Shown: positions 40,040 to 48,276 of the stretch, piece after piece
How the letters are laid out: each line of letters starts with the position of its first letter
How positions within the stretch are numbered: the first letter of the stretch is position 1
From: Eshraghiella crossota
GTDB lineage: Bacteria; Bacillota; Clostridia; Lachnospirales; Lachnospiraceae
DNA length: 64,000 nucleotides
Assembly (NCBI RefSeq): GCF_025148445.1
Contig: NZ_CP102270.1
Location: 1,628,001-1,692,000 of the forward strand
Reading direction: 5' to 3'
Program-made: the position numbers and the translations under genes
The notes under the pieces: model-generated
Told to the model about the DNA's origin: nothing
The model's input: the letters and a program-made list of their open reading frames with translations, nothing else
Databases searched by the model: none

Positions 40040-40969
40040 TCACTCCTGATTAAAAATATTTTTGCAGAAATTATAAAGTGAATTCTGCCACACCTTGTTT
40101 TCATGTTCACCATCCACGTCATAGAACACATGGTTTATGCCACGTCCTGTCATATATTCATGAAGTGCATAAGTTACATCCCCGCAGACATTATCGGATT
40201 TTCCTACACTCAGCATCAGAAATTCAAACTGTGACGAATCCAGTTTCAGTTCATCAAGAAGTGCCGGAACACCGCCGGAAAATCTTTCATCCGGAAGTGG
40301 CGAAACAGATGAAAAAGCTCCTATATATCCGAATTTATCCTGATTTTTGAATCCAATGGCAAGGGAGTTTCTTCCACCCATGGAATTACCTGCGATTGCC
40401 GTATTTTCCCTGCCTGTAAGTACATTAAAATGTTCTTCCACATAAGGCATAAGATTATCTATAATTTCTCTTTCTGTCAGGTCAAAATACCGGATTGTCT
40501 CGTAAAAACCGGCATCCCTGTCTTCTTCATTACGGCTTACAACGCAGTCCGGACATACTACAATCATTTCCGGAACATCTTCAAAATATATAAGATTCTG
40601 TATTATAATATGGGCATTTTTATTACGCCATGTGCTGTGTCTCCCACCGTATCCGTGCAAAAGATAGAGTACGGGATAGGATTTGTTTTCGCTATAACCT
40701 GCCGGCAGAAACACCATTGCTTTTCTTTCTGTCCCGGTTATATCTGAGTAATACCTGATAGTCCGTGGTATTTTATAAAAGTACCCCCATTGTCTTTTGG
40801 AATAATAAGGGTGATTAACGGAATCAATCAGCATTCCTTCTTCGTTATAAGTATTATTATGCGAAAAATAATATTTCTTTGATATTATTCTTCCCGCAAA
40901 CCAGGAAATAATCAGCATTATTGCACCTGCCGCAATAACAGTCAGCACAAACGTTTTTCTTTTTTTCAC
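40040..40969 (-). CDS. membrane-anchored alpha/beta-hydrolase esterase (CE1/esterase D-like)
   Basis: A 309-residue protein with an N-terminal signal-anchor helix (5-27). The exported domain is a putative esterase: MVFLPAGYSENKSYPVLYLL, HGYGGRHSTWR (oxyanion region), the nucleophile elbow GNSMGGRNSLA, and a C-terminal DGEHENKVW supplying the histidine; GKSDNVCGDV probably gives the acid residue. The family includes feruloyl and acetylxylan esterases and enterochelin esterase; here removal of ester groups from plant polysaccharides is plausible for a gut Lachnospiraceae. It is the first gene of a two-gene unit with the LURP-like protein. Confidence 0.8.
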   Translation of the reverse strand: MKKRKTFVLTVIAAGAIMLIISWFAGRIISKKYYFSHNNTYNEEGMLIDSVNHPYYSKRQWGYFYKIPRTIRYYSDITGTERKAMVFLPAGYSENKSYPVLYLLHGYGGRHSTWRNKNAHIIIQNLIYFEDVPEMIVVCPDCVVSRNEEDRDAGFYETIRYFDLTEREIIDNLMPYVEEHFNVLTGRENTAIAGNSMGGRNSLAIGFKNQDKFGYIGAFSSVSPLPDERFSGGVPALLDELKLDSSQFEFLMLSVGKSDNVCGDVTYALHEYMTGRGINHVFYDVDGEHENKVWQNSLYNFCKNIFNQE

Positions 40970-41039
40970 ATTAAAACTCCTTGTATTTACATTCTATTCT
41001 GATATTGTATGTTGCTTTAAAAACAATATACACGGAGTT

Positions 41040-41528
41040 TTAGAAACCTTCCTTCATTCGTGTTTTTCTAAGTTCGCTTCTTTTCTTTCCTGCTTCCCAT
41101 TCGGCCTGTTCTCCAACAGATTCAACAATAAGTCTTGGTACTTCTTTTGATTTGCCATTCTTATCAACAGATACAAGGGTGAGATATGCCCTGTTCACAG
41201 GATGTCTCATGCCGTCGAGACTCTCAACATAGGTATCCACTCTTACTTCCATAGAGGTTCTTCCCACATAAGTAACCCTGCCAATCAGAGCAACTATTTC
41301 ATGTTGGTAAACCCCTCTTATAAATCTAAGGTTATCCACGGAAGCCGTCACTACCGTATTCTCCGCATATCTGAGACCTGTAATGCCTGCAACTTCATCA
41401 ATCCACTGCATCAGTCTCCCGCCGAAAAGCCGGTCTGCGCCATTAAGGTCCTCAGGTCTTACTTCTCTCATCTGCTCCACAATTGTTTCTTCTACTCTTT
41501 TCTCTTTCATCCCATACACATCTTTCAT
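41040..41528 (-). CDS. acyl-CoA thioesterase, hotdog fold
   Basis: A 162-residue single-hotdog thioesterase of the acyl-CoA hydrolase (YkhA/YciA) group. Hallmarks: EQMREVRPEDLNGADRLFGG, RLMQWIDEVAGITGLRYAEN (catalytic D in the MxWxDE motif), and VGRVTYVGRTSMEVRV-type strand. The C-terminus is Lys/Arg-rich. The start is uncertain: neither the ATG at 41528 nor one 18 bp further in has a clear ribosome site, so a weak or leaderless start is possible. It lies upstream of the pyk unit but is separated from it by a terminator. Confidence 0.85.
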   Translation of the reverse strand: MKDVYGMKEKRVEETIVEQMREVRPEDLNGADRLFGGRLMQWIDEVAGITGLRYAENTVVTASVDNLRFIRGVYQHEIVALIGRVTYVGRTSMEVRVDTYVESLDGMRHPVNRAYLTLVSVDKNGKSKEVPRLIVESVGEQAEWEAGKKRSELRKTRMKEGF

Positions 41529-41587
41529 ATAATATTGTAATTAATTTATATTTTATAGCGAAACAGCAATTAATACAAGAACCACAT

Positions 41588-41624
41588 TAAAAAAAGGAAT
41601 GACTGCACAGGCAATCATTCCTTT
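41588..41624 (-). terminator. terminator of the pyk unit
   Basis: AAAGGAATGA (41593-41602) pairs with TCATTCCTTT (41615-41624); on the minus strand a seven-T run follows. Confidence 0.88.
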
Positions 41625-41637
41625 AAATATTTTATAC

Positions 41638-43050
41638 CTAAATACTCTCAACCTTTATCAGATTGGTATTTCCGGAATTTCCGTCTACAAGGCCTCCTGT
41701 CAGCACTACATTATCACCTTTTACAAGATGAAATACTTCTTCCGCCTTAACAAGATCGTTGTTAAACATCTCTTCCATATTGTCATATTTTTCACAAAGT
41801 ACGGGAGTTACGCCCCAGCTCATATTAAGCTTTCTGAAGCCCTTCCGCGATGTAGTCATTCCTATAATATCCACCGGGCAGCGGAACCTGCTTACCATTC
41901 TGGCAGTCTTTCCCGTAAGTGAATTAACAATTATACACCTGGCATTAACATCTATCGCCATTGCACAGGTTGCGTGGGAAACAGCGTCGATATTGCTCTT
42001 TATGGTAAATTCCGTTGTCTTAAACTGTTTCTCATAATCCATGTTTTTCTCGGTAAAAGACAATGTATCAACCATATTTTTCACTGCTGCCACAGGGTAT
42101 TTTCCTGAAGCTGTTTCACCGGAAAGCATTACAGCCGAAGTTCCGTCATAAACGGCATTAGCAACGTCTGAAAGCTCTGCTCTCGTAGGCCTTGGATTAT
42201 AAATCATAGACTCAAGCATTTCCGTAGCAGTAATTACACGTTTGCCAAGAAGCCTGCATTTCTTAATGAGATATTTCTGGACAGAAGGAACCTCAATTGC
42301 AGGAATTTCCACGCCAAGATCGCCTCTTGCAATCATAATGCCGTCTGCAATTTCGCAGATATCTTCAATATTATCCACACCTGCCCTGTTCTCAATCTTC
42401 GCAATGATATCAATATCCGTACCGCCGTTTTCGTCAAGGAACTCACGCATCTCTTTTATATCTTTTTTGCATGATACAAAAGATGCCGCAACAAAATCAA
42501 CGTCATTTTTAATTCCAAACAAAAGATCTTCTTTGTCCTGATCGCTGAGGAAATCATGTTTCATAATCTTATCCGGAAAATTCATGCTTTTTTTGTTGCT
42601 TAGCTCTCCGCCTGCCAGAACTTTGCAATATGCATTACTTCCTTCTATTTTCTCAACTTCAAAAATAACAAGTCCGTTATTGACAAGGATTATGTCTCCA
42701 ACGTTAAGATTCTCCATAAGTTTGTCATAATTGACAGAAACTCTTTTCTCATTACCCACAACATCATCAGTTGTAAATATAAAATTGTCTCCGTCATCCA
42801 GCTTAATTCTACCATTTTCAAAAGTTCCTATTCTGTACTCCGGTCCCTTTGTGTCAAGCATAATAGCTATAGGCATATCAAGTTTCTCCCTTGTTGCCTT
42901 TATCAGATCTATTTTTTTCTGATGTTCCTCGTGGGATCCGTGTGAGAAATTAAGTCTCGCAACGTTCATTCCCGCATAGCACATCTCGCTAAGCACATTG
43001 GCATCCTCACACGCCGGACCTATAGTACATATAACTTTAGTTTTTCTCAT
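41638..43050 (-). CDS. pyk: pyruvate kinase
   Basis: Pyk makes pyruvate and ATP from PEP in glycolysis. About 470 residues, the short type without the extra C-terminal PEP-utilising domain found in Bacillus. MRKTKVICTIGPACED, NVARLNFSHGSHEEH, MLDTKGPEYRIG, IAKIENRAGVDNI, IMIARGDLGVEIP and TATEMLESMIYNPRPTRAE are all present. The ATG 43050 is eight bases after GAGGA; it overlaps the end of the small gene at 43037-43186, so the two are coupled. AMP or sugar-phosphate regulation cannot be judged. Confidence 0.95.
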   Translation of the reverse strand: MRKTKVICTIGPACEDANVLSEMCYAGMNVARLNFSHGSHEEHQKKIDLIKATREKLDMPIAIMLDTKGPEYRIGTFENGRIKLDDGDNFIFTTDDVVGNEKRVSVNYDKLMENLNVGDIILVNNGLVIFEVEKIEGSNAYCKVLAGGELSNKKSMNFPDKIMKHDFLSDQDKEDLLFGIKNDVDFVAASFVSCKKDIKEMREFLDENGGTDIDIIAKIENRAGVDNIEDICEIADGIMIARGDLGVEIPAIEVPSVQKYLIKKCRLLGKRVITATEMLESMIYNPRPTRAELSDVANAVYDGTSAVMLSGETASGKYPVAAVKNMVDTLSFTEKNMDYEKQFKTTEFTIKSNIDAVSHATCAMAIDVNARCIIVNSLTGKTARMVSRFRCPVDIIGMTTSRKGFRKLNMSWGVTPVLCEKYDNMEEMFNNDLVKAEEVFHLVKGDNVVLTGGLVDGNSGNTNLIKVESI

Positions 43051-43186
43051 TTTCATTTTCCTCGTATGTGTCAATATTGTTTATGTCTTTTTTATTATGA
43101 AAATATCCTTTATCCACGCAAAAGCACCATACTCCTGCAGCAAGCGCTATTGCTCCTATTATGCCTATAAAAATATTAAGTCCCAT
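43037..43186 (-). CDS. 49-residue single-span membrane protein with acidic tail
   Basis: From ATG 43186 (GGAGG seven bases upstream) the frame gives MGLNIFIGIIGAIALAAGVW and a charged tail ending with DTYEENENEKN. One hydrophobic helix and an acidic C-terminus resemble the 57-residue gene at 15104-15277. Its last codons overlap the pyk start, so it is translated together with pyruvate kinase. Function unknown. Confidence 0.7.
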   Translation of the reverse strand: MGLNIFIGIIGAIALAAGVWCFCVDKGYFHNKKDINNIDTYEENENEKN

Positions 43187-43271
43187 ATAAAACCTCCGTT
43201 TAAGGCATACAAAGACAGGCATACCCATCTTGTATGCCGAATAATTATTATTTAATTATGATTGGAAATTT

Positions 43272-43676
43272 TCAGACTCTCTTCTTGCCGTCCGACTTGT
43301 GAATATAATTTGTGACAAGTTCCTCCTGACGGACATTATAATCTCTTCCGTCAGAAAAACCTGCATAGAAAGGACGGACATTGTATCCGTTCCCATTATC
43401 CTGATAAAAATCTACGGTAATCCTGTACTCTCTCCTGCCTGAGGTACGCACATGATTATCCCTTAAAGTAACAGTTCTTCTGATACCAAGCATTTCCGAT
43501 GTACATGCCTTGGAATTATCCGCAACCGAATCCACAGTTTCAATGCAGGCACCGGAAATATCCACAGAAGGGCATACGAAAACCGAATCTACTTTAACAT
43601 CGCCAAAGTACATCCCTGTCACACAGATAAATAAAGTCAATATAAAACCAATTATTCTTCTATGTCCGGCTTTCAT
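43272..43676 (-). CDS. exported or single-span protein, unknown
   Basis: A 134-residue protein. A basic start (MKAGHRRIIG) and hydrophobic stretch (FILTLFICVTGMYFG) look like a signal peptide or anchor; the mature part has a Cys pair (C35, C44) and a beta-rich C-terminal region, RREYRITVDFYQDNGNGYNV, with YAGFSDGRDYNVRQEELVTN. No family recognised. It sits between the small membrane protein and the P-type ATPase gene, 20 bp after the latter's stop, so it may be co-transcribed with the ATPase. Confidence 0.55.
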   Translation of the reverse strand: MKAGHRRIIGFILTLFICVTGMYFGDVKVDSVFVCPSVDISGACIETVDSVADNSKACTSEMLGIRRTVTLRDNHVRTSGRREYRITVDFYQDNGNGYNVRPFYAGFSDGRDYNVRQEELVTNYIHKSDGKKRV

Positions 43677-43696
43677 AATATGCCCCTTTCCTGTAA

Positions 43697-46312
43697 TTAT
43701 TTTTTATTATAATGCTCTTTAATCAATCTGACAACCTGAAATACAAAAGTCGGTAAAAATGCAAGTATACCAATCATCAGCAGATTAAACCCGCTTAATG
43801 TTTCTACCATAAAAAGTGTATTAAATCCGGGAAGCATAAGTGCTGCAATCAACAACAAAGTTCCTGTTAAAAATGCCAGCACACTCCATTTGTTACTCTT
43901 TAATCCAATTTTAAAAATTGAATACCCGCTTCTGCAGGTAAAACCGTGAAAAAGTCTTGCAAGTGTAAGTGTGGCAAATGCCATCGTGCTTGCACTCGCC
44001 GCATTAACTTTCAATCCTATATAAAATGCTGTCTGTGTTACTACTGCTATTGAAATTCCGTATGCCAGTAATTTCATAGAAAACTTTTTATTAAGAATAC
44101 CTTCTTCAGGATTTCTTGGTTTGTTTTGCAAGAGCGATTTATCAGCAGGTTCCATACCGATTGCAAGTGCAGGAAGCGAATCAGTTAAAAGATTGATAAA
44201 CAAAAGATGTACCGGAAGAAACGGAGTTGTAAGTGCCATTACAGAGCAGTAAAGCACCACAAAAATCGCAGCTAAATTTCCTGACAGCAAAAACTGTATT
44301 GCGTTCATAATATTCCTGTAAACATTTCTGCCGTTAAGTACAGCCTTGATTATCGTAGCAAAATTATCGTCGGATAAAACCATTGCTGCCGCATCTTTGG
44401 AAACTTCCGTTCCTGTGATTCCCATTGCAACACCCACATCGGCTTTCTTTAACGCAGGTGCATCATTAACCCCATCACCTGTCATAGCCACAATTTTACC
44501 TTTTTTCTGCCATGCATCCACAATTCTTATCTTATTCTCAGGCGACACCCTTGCATATACCGATACTTTTTCCAATATATCGCCAAGCTCTTTGTCTGAT
44601 ATATTATCAAGTTCAGCTCCGGTTAAAGCAATGTCTCCGTCATGATATATTCCAATCTGTTTTGCTATAGCCGTCGCCGTCACTTTATGGTCTCCTGTTA
44701 TCATAACCGGCTTAATTCCTGCATTTATTGCGGATAAAACCGCTTCCTTGGATTCCTCTCTTGGCGGATCGACTATGGATGTAAGTCCGATAAATACATA
44801 GCCATTCTCACTCTCTTTTGTAAGATGTTCGCCTTTCTTACATTCCTTATATGCAAAAGCAAGGACTCTTGTTCCTTTTTCGGAAAAAATACGGTTCTGG
44901 TTAAGAATATTATCAATATCAGTTTTAGTAATTGTCCTGACAGTATCTCCATCCATAATGTACTCCGTTCTTGCAAGAAGTACATCCACGGCTCCTTTTG
45001 TAAAAACAGTAGGAATACCATGTACACTATATTTGCTGCTCATAAGTTTTCTGTCGGAGTCAAAAGGAATTTCTTCCTGTCTTTCCATCATATCTCTTAT
45101 GACTTCTTCTGAAATACCTTTATCACCAAGTCCTGCTTTTTCTGCCATTACAAGGAGGCAGGTTTCTGTAGGATCTCCTATTTCTTTACCCCCTGAAATG
45201 GAGGAATCGTTATTTAATATTGCATTATATAAAAGATATCTGTGCTGTCTGCTTCTTATGTCTATTTCTTCAGGCAGAATACACTTTCCATCAATATATA
45301 CTTCCGTTACCGTCATTTTATTCTGTGTAAGCGTACCTGTCTTATCGGAGCAGATTACTGATACGGAGCCAAGGCTTTCAACGGCTTTCAATTCTTTTAT
45401 AATAGCATTATCTTTTGCCATTCTGCGTGTTCCCATTGCCTGAACAATGGTTACAATTGAACTTAATGCTTCGGGGATTGCTGCTACCGCCAGAGCCACA
45501 GCAAACATAAGCGAATCCAACACCGGTTCTTTCTGCCAGATTCTAAGCAAAAATACAACCACGCTTATAGCCATAATTATGATAGCAAGCTTTTTGCTGA
45601 AATTGTCAAGACTTACCTGGAGAGGTGTTTTTTTATCTCCCGTATTGTTCATAAGATTTGCGATTTTACCTATCTCCGTATTCATTCCCGTTGATGTTAC
45701 AACCACATTTGCACGTCCATAAGTCACAAGGCTGCCGGAGTATACCATATTAATTCTGTCACCCAGCGCACATTCTTCAGGTATTTCCATATCTTTCTTT
45801 TCTACATTGGTAGATTCACCCGTTAGCGAGCTTTCATTTACCTGCAATGAATAACTTTCTACAATTCTTCCGTCCGCAGCTACAATATCTCCTGCTTCAA
45901 GCAAAAGCAGATCCCCCGGAACTATGTCTTTTGCCATTATTTCTTTCTTCACGCCATCCCTCAAAACTTTTGCTTTCGGTGACGACAGTTCTTTTAAAGA
46001 ATCCAATGATTTTTGTGCTTTTACATACTGGACCGTTCCCAATATTGCATTAAGAACAATTACTGCAATTATTACAATAGTGCTTTCCACATTACCCGAT
46101 ATCATTGATATAACAGAAGCTATAATCAAAATAATAACAAGCAGGTCCGCAAACTGGCTCAGAAAAATTTTAAAAATACTTTTCTTGCCCTTATCCATTA
46201 ATTCATTTCTGCCGTAGGTCTCAAGATTCTTTGCTGCCTGTTCTTCTGTCAGCCCCTTCATGCCGTACTGCTTTGCCAGTTCATCTTTTGTCATTCTGTA
46301 AACTTCTTTCAT
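43697..46312 (-). CDS. P-type cation-transporting ATPase under Mn2+ riboswitch control
   Basis: An 871-residue P2-type ATPase. Cation ATPase N-terminal domain (LTEEQAAKNLETYGRNEL), actuator TGES in VNESSLTGEST, M4 motif IPEALSSIV, phosphorylation site CSDKTGTLTQNK, KGAVDVLL in the nucleotide domain, hinge TGDGVNDAPALKKADVG, and a C-terminal membrane domain with SLPALAIG and GMEPAD. Sequence alone suggests Ca2+-ATPase-like, but a yybP-ykoY Mn2+-sensing leader precedes it, as for lactococcal YoaB and the pneumococcal MgtA, so Mn2+ (or Ca2+) export is likely. The ATG 46312 has GAGGAG; the frame open further upstream overlaps the riboswitch and is not coding. Confidence 0.92.
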   Translation of the reverse strand: MKEVYRMTKDELAKQYGMKGLTEEQAAKNLETYGRNELMDKGKKSIFKIFLSQFADLLVIILIIASVISMISGNVESTIVIIAVIVLNAILGTVQYVKAQKSLDSLKELSSPKAKVLRDGVKKEIMAKDIVPGDLLLLEAGDIVAADGRIVESYSLQVNESSLTGESTNVEKKDMEIPEECALGDRINMVYSGSLVTYGRANVVVTSTGMNTEIGKIANLMNNTGDKKTPLQVSLDNFSKKLAIIIMAISVVVFLLRIWQKEPVLDSLMFAVALAVAAIPEALSSIVTIVQAMGTRRMAKDNAIIKELKAVESLGSVSVICSDKTGTLTQNKMTVTEVYIDGKCILPEEIDIRSRQHRYLLYNAILNNDSSISGGKEIGDPTETCLLVMAEKAGLGDKGISEEVIRDMMERQEEIPFDSDRKLMSSKYSVHGIPTVFTKGAVDVLLARTEYIMDGDTVRTITKTDIDNILNQNRIFSEKGTRVLAFAYKECKKGEHLTKESENGYVFIGLTSIVDPPREESKEAVLSAINAGIKPVMITGDHKVTATAIAKQIGIYHDGDIALTGAELDNISDKELGDILEKVSVYARVSPENKIRIVDAWQKKGKIVAMTGDGVNDAPALKKADVGVAMGITGTEVSKDAAAMVLSDDNFATIIKAVLNGRNVYRNIMNAIQFLLSGNLAAIFVVLYCSVMALTTPFLPVHLLFINLLTDSLPALAIGMEPADKSLLQNKPRNPEEGILNKKFSMKLLAYGISIAVVTQTAFYIGLKVNAASASTMAFATLTLARLFHGFTCRSGYSIFKIGLKSNKWSVLAFLTGTLLLIAALMLPGFNTLFMVETLSGFNLLMIGILAFLPTFVFQVVRLIKEHYNKK

Positions 46313-46356
46313 GCGCTGTCTCCTCTTTCTTGATTCTAATACGTAGATTATCTTTT

Positions 46357-46406
46357 GCACAAAAGAAAAAGACCTTTTGTGCATCAAAAAAATACACAAA
46401 AAGTCT
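46357..46406 (-). terminator. terminator and competing antiterminator of the Mn2+ riboswitch
   Basis: Terminator: 46395-46406 (AGACTTTTTGTG on the minus strand) pairs fully with 46370-46381 (CACAAAAGGTCT), followed by TTTTCTTTT. Competing stem: 46374-46382 pairs with 46357-46365 (GCACAAAAG/CTTTTGTGC). The two share the segment 46374-46381, so only one can form at a time. The upstream half of the terminator is also the 3' strand of riboswitch stem P1. Confidence 0.85.
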
Positions 46407-46496
46407 CGTTTAACAATATAGTCATCCGGCTTCCGGTCCTTGCGGACGTCCTGACGAAAACCGGAACATGCTTCGCATGCAACTACTCCCTTTTTG
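46398..46496 (-). promoter_or_regulatory. yybP-ykoY (Mn2+-sensing) riboswitch
   Basis: On the minus strand: AAAAAGGGAGTAG at the 5' side, a GCATGC stem-loop, CCGGTTTTCGTC, a second CCGG-containing arm, GACTATATTG and ACGAGACTTTTT closing stem P1. The GGGAGTAG and CGTC cores, CCGG helices and AGACTTT tail are the conserved elements of RF00080. It precedes a P-type cation ATPase, the commonest target with MntP/TerC families, and is followed by a terminator/antiterminator pair. Confidence 0.85.
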
Positions 46497-46505
46497 GATA
46501 GTGTT

Positions 46506-46534
46506 ATCCTAACATATAGAATGGGTGGTGTCAA
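46506..46534 (-). promoter_or_regulatory. promoter of riboswitch-ATPase transcript
   Basis: TTGACA (46529-46534) and TAGGAT (46506-46511) on the minus strand are 17 bp apart; the aptamer begins about ten bases after the -10 box. Confidence 0.72.
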
Positions 46535-46585
46535 TGGGGAAGTGAGGGGGAAAAAATTATTGCATATATTGTTTATAAATCGCTA

Positions 46586-46614
46586 TTGTATGTCGAACAT
46601 ATGTTTGATATAAT
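46586..46614 (+). promoter_or_regulatory. promoter of the small-peptide (toxin) gene
   Basis: TATAAT (46609-46614) with TTGTAT (46586-46591) 17 bp upstream. Transcription would begin near 46621, giving a leader of about 100 nt before the ATG. Confidence 0.65.
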
Positions 46615-46621
46615 ACATACA

Positions 46622-46715
46622 GTGCTACCCTATACGGTAGGCGGTTAGCCTTCTCCGCAAGAGTTTTAGCTTGCGTTTACATAGAAATCCTTCGTGGAAA
46701 TCTAACGAGGAGGTT
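46622..46715 (+). promoter_or_regulatory. structured 5' leader of the small-peptide mRNA with anti-SD element
   Basis: Three small hairpins are predictable by eye: CTACC/GGTAG (46625-46640), GCAAG/CTTGC (about 46657-46674) and ATTTCC/GGAAAT. CCTTCTC (46649-46655) can pair with the ribosome site GAGGAGG (46707-46713) over seven pairs including one G-U, hiding it in the full-length RNA. This resembles the self-inhibited leaders of type I toxin mRNAs. Confidence 0.6.
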
Positions 46716-46722
46716 TGTGCTT

Positions 46723-46815
46723 ATGCTTACAACGGAGCTTTTTATAGCCATCATCAGCTTGTGCATTACTTGCTTTGCTCTTGGTTATACCGTTGGTTCT
46801 AAGAGCAATAAATAG
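46723..46815 (+). CDS. 30-residue hydrophobic peptide, candidate type I toxin
   Basis: The ATG follows GAGGAGG by nine bases and the frame ends at TAG 46813-46815. The peptide starts MLTTELF, has a single hydrophobic helix of about 17-18 residues (IAIISLCITCFALGYTV) and a short polar basic tail, GSKSNK. Size, one helix and charged end match type I toxins such as Fst, TxpA and Ldr, although sequence identity is not claimed. A convergent small RNA on the other strand ends at the same terminator. Toxicity is inferred from architecture only; a regulatory or harmless membrane peptide is the alternative. Confidence 0.65.
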   Translation: MLTTELFIAIISLCITCFALGYTVGSKSNK

Positions 46816-46819
46816 ACAC

Positions 46820-46861
46820 AAAAATAACCGCCCAGTCTGCTAAACTATAGCGGTTATTTTT
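46820..46861. terminator. shared bidirectional terminator of peptide mRNA and convergent small RNA
   Basis: AATAACCGC (46823-46831) pairs with GCGGTTATT (46850-46858), with A-run on the left and T-run on the right. Both convergent transcripts would contain the whole hairpin, so they are complementary over roughly 40 nt. Confidence 0.88.
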
Positions 46862-46906
46862 AATCACATTGTTTTCAAGGCTAACCGTCTATCGGTAGCA
46901 TTTTCT
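46820..46906 (-). ncRNA. candidate antitoxin small RNA, about 87 nt
   Basis: A near-consensus promoter (46913-46941) points leftwards at a region without open frame, and the transcript would end at the shared terminator. Its 5' part (TGCTACCGATAGAC, then GGTTAGCC, minus strand) repeats in inverted orientation the 5' part of the peptide mRNA, and the two hairpins can pair with each other. Start point estimated as about seven bases beyond the -10 box. Confidence 0.6.
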
Positions 46907-46912
46907 AATAGT

Positions 46913-46941
46913 ATATTAACATTCAGCTGTTTTAATGTCAA
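46913..46941 (-). promoter_or_regulatory. promoter of the candidate antitoxin RNA
   Basis: TTGACA (46936-46941) and TAATAT (46913-46918) on the minus strand are exactly 17 bp apart, stronger than the peptide-gene promoter, as expected for an antitoxin RNA in excess. Confidence 0.75.
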
Positions 46942-46971
46942 ATAAATTTTCCGAACTACTGTTCTTACTTA

Positions 46972-47000
46972 CAAAAATCCCCCGGAAATAACTCCGAGGG
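46972..47000 (-). terminator. terminator of ftsZ
   Basis: CCCCCGGA (46979-46986) pairs with TCCGAGGG (46993-47000) with one G-U; on the minus strand ATTTTTG follows. Confidence 0.82.
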
Positions 47001-47017
47001 AAGTATATTCATTACAA

Positions 47018-48187
47018 CTATTTATTTCTTCTGCTTGTAAGGAAGTTAGGAATCTTAATCTCCTTCTCCTCTACAGTAGGTTCAACCTTGCCCGGTCTTG
47101 TAAGTCCCGGAATCTCACGTCTTGCTGTATCAGTACCTGATGTAACAGGACGGTAAGATGGTGTTGAAGCCGGTCTCACAGGTGTTGAAGGTGTATAGTT
47201 AAACCCTGCCATTGCCTTAGCCGGACTTGGAACAACCTCCTCGTCAAGGCCTGTAGCGATTACTGTAATTGTAACCTGGTCAGGCATTGAGTCATCATAC
47301 TTAGCACCAAAAATAATATTGGCTGTCTCGCCTGCAAGTTCCTGTATGTAATCTGCTGCTTCACTGGCTTCCATAAGTCCGATATCACCGCTTACATTGA
47401 TGATAACATGTGAAGCACCTTCAATAGTAGTCTCAAGAAGTGGGCTGGCAACTGCCATCTTAACAGCTTCAATAGCCTTATCATCCCCCGTAGCCTGTCC
47501 TATACCGATATGGGCAATACCCTTATCCTTCATTACAGTCTGGACATCTGCGAAGTCAAGATTAATAAGACCGGGAACATTAATAAGGTCTGTAATTCCC
47601 TGTACTGCCTGCTGCAAAACTTCATCAGCCTTCTTAAGGGCATCAGGCAAAGTCGTCTTCTTGTCAATTATATCAAGGAGTCTGTCATTAGGAATAACAA
47701 TTAATGTATCAACATTCTCCTTCAGTTTCTCAATTCCTGCCAAAGCATTAGTCATTCTTGTCTTGGCTTCAAACTTAAATGGCTTAGTAACAACGCCTAC
47801 AGTAAGGATACCCATATCCTTAGCAATCTTGGCAACAATAGGTGCTGCACCTGTTCCGGTTCCGCCACCCATTCCACAGGTAACAAATACCATATCTGCT
47901 CCCTTGAGTGCTTCTGTAAGTTCTTCATAGCTTTCTTCGGCTGCCTTCTCACCAACTTCCGGCTTGGCTCCTGCGCCAAGACCCTTGGTAAGCTTCTCAC
48001 CAATCTGGATTACAACAGGTGAATTACAAAGCTTAAGCACCTGCTTATCTGTATTAACGCCTACAAATTCAACGCCTACAATTTTCTCTTCTATCATTCT
48101 ATTAACGGCATTATTACCTGCGCCGCCAACACCAACAACGATTATTCTTGCTGATGTATTAGTCTCATTAGTCACTATTTCTAACAA
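47018..48187 (-). CDS. ftsZ: cell division GTPase FtsZ
   Basis: FtsZ forms the cytokinetic ring. About 389 residues: [20 protein letters not shown] near the start, the tubulin signature [12 protein letters not shown] (GGGTGTG at 107-113), and the T7/synergy loop [12 protein letters not shown] Pro/Thr/Ser-rich linker leads to the C-terminal tail [15 protein letters not shown], the docking site for FtsA/SepF. Start: TTG at 48187 is eight bases after GAGGAGG; the ATG at 48238 is upstream of that site, so a TTG start is most likely. Last gene of the division cluster. Confidence 0.96.
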   Translation of the reverse strand: MLEIVTNETNTSARIIVVGVGGAGNNAVNRMIEEKIVGVEFVGVNTDKQVLKLCNSPVVIQIGEKLTKGLGAGAKPEVGEKAAEESYEELTEALKGADMVFVTCGMGGGTGTGAAPIVAKIAKDMGILTVGVVTKPFKFEAKTRMTNALAGIEKLKENVDTLIVIPNDRLLDIIDKKTTLPDALKKADEVLQQAVQGITDLINVPGLINLDFADVQTVMKDKGIAHIGIGQATGDDKAIEAVKMAVASPLLETTIEGASHVIINVSGDIGLMEASEAADYIQELAGETANIIFGAKYDDSMPDQVTITVIATGLDEEVVPSPAKAMAGFNYTPSTPVRPASTPSYRPVTSGTDTARREIPGLTRPGKVEPTVEEKEIKIPNFLTSRRNK

Positions 48188-48276
48188 GGTCCTATCCTCC
48201 TCTAAACCAACATAATAATAATATAGTATTTTTTTCAAAAAATATCAATATAAAATTGTATTTTTTATTACTTTGT

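Noticed and set aside
46313-46534. Long N-terminal extension of the P-type ATPase frame
   Set aside because: The open frame runs through the riboswitch and terminator; the true start at 46312 has GAGGAG and matches the usual cation-ATPase N-terminus.
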